A stretch of 64,000 bases of DNA from the NCBI GenBank assembly GCA_902491535.1, contig CABUHS010000011.1:9635-73634 (forward strand). The letters run 5' to 3'. This document shows positions 63,732 through 64,000 of this stretch, piece after piece. Source of the stretch: an uncultured Eubacteriales bacterium (GTDB lineage Bacteria > Bacillota > Clostridia > Oscillospirales > CAG-272). The notes under the pieces were generated by a model. The model was not told where the DNA came from. It searched no databases and saw only the letters and a program-made list of their open reading frames with translations. Each line of letters opens with the position of its first letter. Within the stretch, counting starts at the first letter, position 1. The translations under genes and the position numbers were made by a program.

Positions 63732-63749
63732 TCGGAAGGAGGAAGTTAC

Positions 63750-64000
63750 ATGCCGGTTTTAAAAATAGTCGATATGGCGGGTAAAGAAACGGGCGAGATT
63801 ACCCTCTCCGATGCAGTATTCGGTGCCGAGGTAAACGCCACTGTTCTTCATACAGCGGTCAGAGCATATCTCTCCAATCAAAGACAGGGTACACAGTCTA
63901 CCCTCACTCGTACAGAGGTTTCCGGCGGCGGCAAGAAGCCGTGGCGCCAGAAGGGAACAGGTCGCGCAAGACAGGGATCTACAAGATCTCCTCAGTGGAC
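63750..64000 (+). CDS. rplD: Ribosomal protein L4, 5' part only
   Basis: The first 83 codons of uL4 ([20 protein letters not shown], then [20 protein letters not shown]), cut by the window end. GGAGGAAG precedes ATG 63750. L4 binds 23S rRNA near the exit tunnel and autoregulates the S10 operon in enterobacteria. Confidence 0.98.
   Translation, partial: MPVLKIVDMAGKETGEITLSDAVFGAEVNATVLHTAVRAYLSNQRQGTQSTLTRTEVSGGGKKPWRQKGTGRARQGSTRSPQW

Overview
The window looks like a chromosomal segment of an endospore-forming, Gram-positive Clostridia bacterium, probably of the Oscillospirales/Ruminococcaceae type. The evidence is the dgt-dnaG-rpoD gene order, a SpoIIQ-like M23 protein, an AbrB-type regulator with Spo0A-box-like sites beside it, an S10 ribosomal operon, a type I dockerin and ECF-type transport. 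Coding is dense on both strands, with strong Shine-Dalgarno sites, many consensus sigma-A promoters and many perfect intrinsic terminators. The lineage is an inference from gene content.

Layout. 1-4.2 kb (minus strand): a tightly coupled six-gene operon (regulator, nucleotidyltransferase, dTMP-kinase-like kinase, acyl carrier protein, BtrH-like acyltransferase, adenylation enzyme) that looks like a small uncharacterised acyl-transfer pathway. 4.3-5.8 kb: a zinc-ribbon protein and an XRE-repressor/ImmA-type protease pair with direct-repeat operators. 6-10.6 kb (minus): surface-polysaccharide genes (LCP ligase, a frameshifted UDP-galactopyranose mutase, a DUF4422 glycosyltransferase, an initiating sugar transferase). 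11-18.1 kb: housekeeping genes rpmE, hflX, yigZ-like, then dgt-dnaG-rpoD. 18.3-26.4 kb: a solute-binding-like lipoprotein, an unknown PAS-like protein, a small HTH regulator, gap, proC and two membrane proteins. 26.6-31.3 kb: three envelope proteins (phosphodiester glycosidase, NTF2-like anchored protein, LtaS-like sulfatase-fold enzyme). 31.6-45 kb: PadR plus membrane protein, thiamine pyrophosphokinase, ispD-ispF, rpe, a PDZ protein, a two-component system, ychF, and a divergent class II aldolase/FGGY kinase pair.

The main discovery is at 45.1-60.5 kb. A consensus promoter drives a recognisable cobalamin riboswitch, followed by eight co-oriented genes: a small DNA-binding-like protein, a 2250-residue secreted protein (GLUG repeats, an intrinsic-factor-like alpha/alpha domain, helical repeats, a C-terminal dockerin), an anchored DUF4430 protein, an anchored intrinsic-factor-like alpha-domain protein, a small anchored DUF4430 protein, and a complete ECF transporter (T, fused A1A2, CbrT-like S). 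DUF4430 is the family related to the C-terminal beta domain of transcobalamin and intrinsic factor, and the alpha domain resembles their N-terminal barrel. The locus therefore looks like a bacterial surface corrinoid-capture system in which the two halves of an intrinsic-factor-like binder are separate polypeptides, present twice, feeding an ECF importer.

60.6-64 kb: SpoIIQ-like protein, AbrB-like regulator, and the start of the S10 operon (rpsJ, rplC, partial rplD) with a long structured leader. A dispersed intergenic repeat occurs at five loci. No tRNA, rRNA, CRISPR array or intact insertion sequence was seen.
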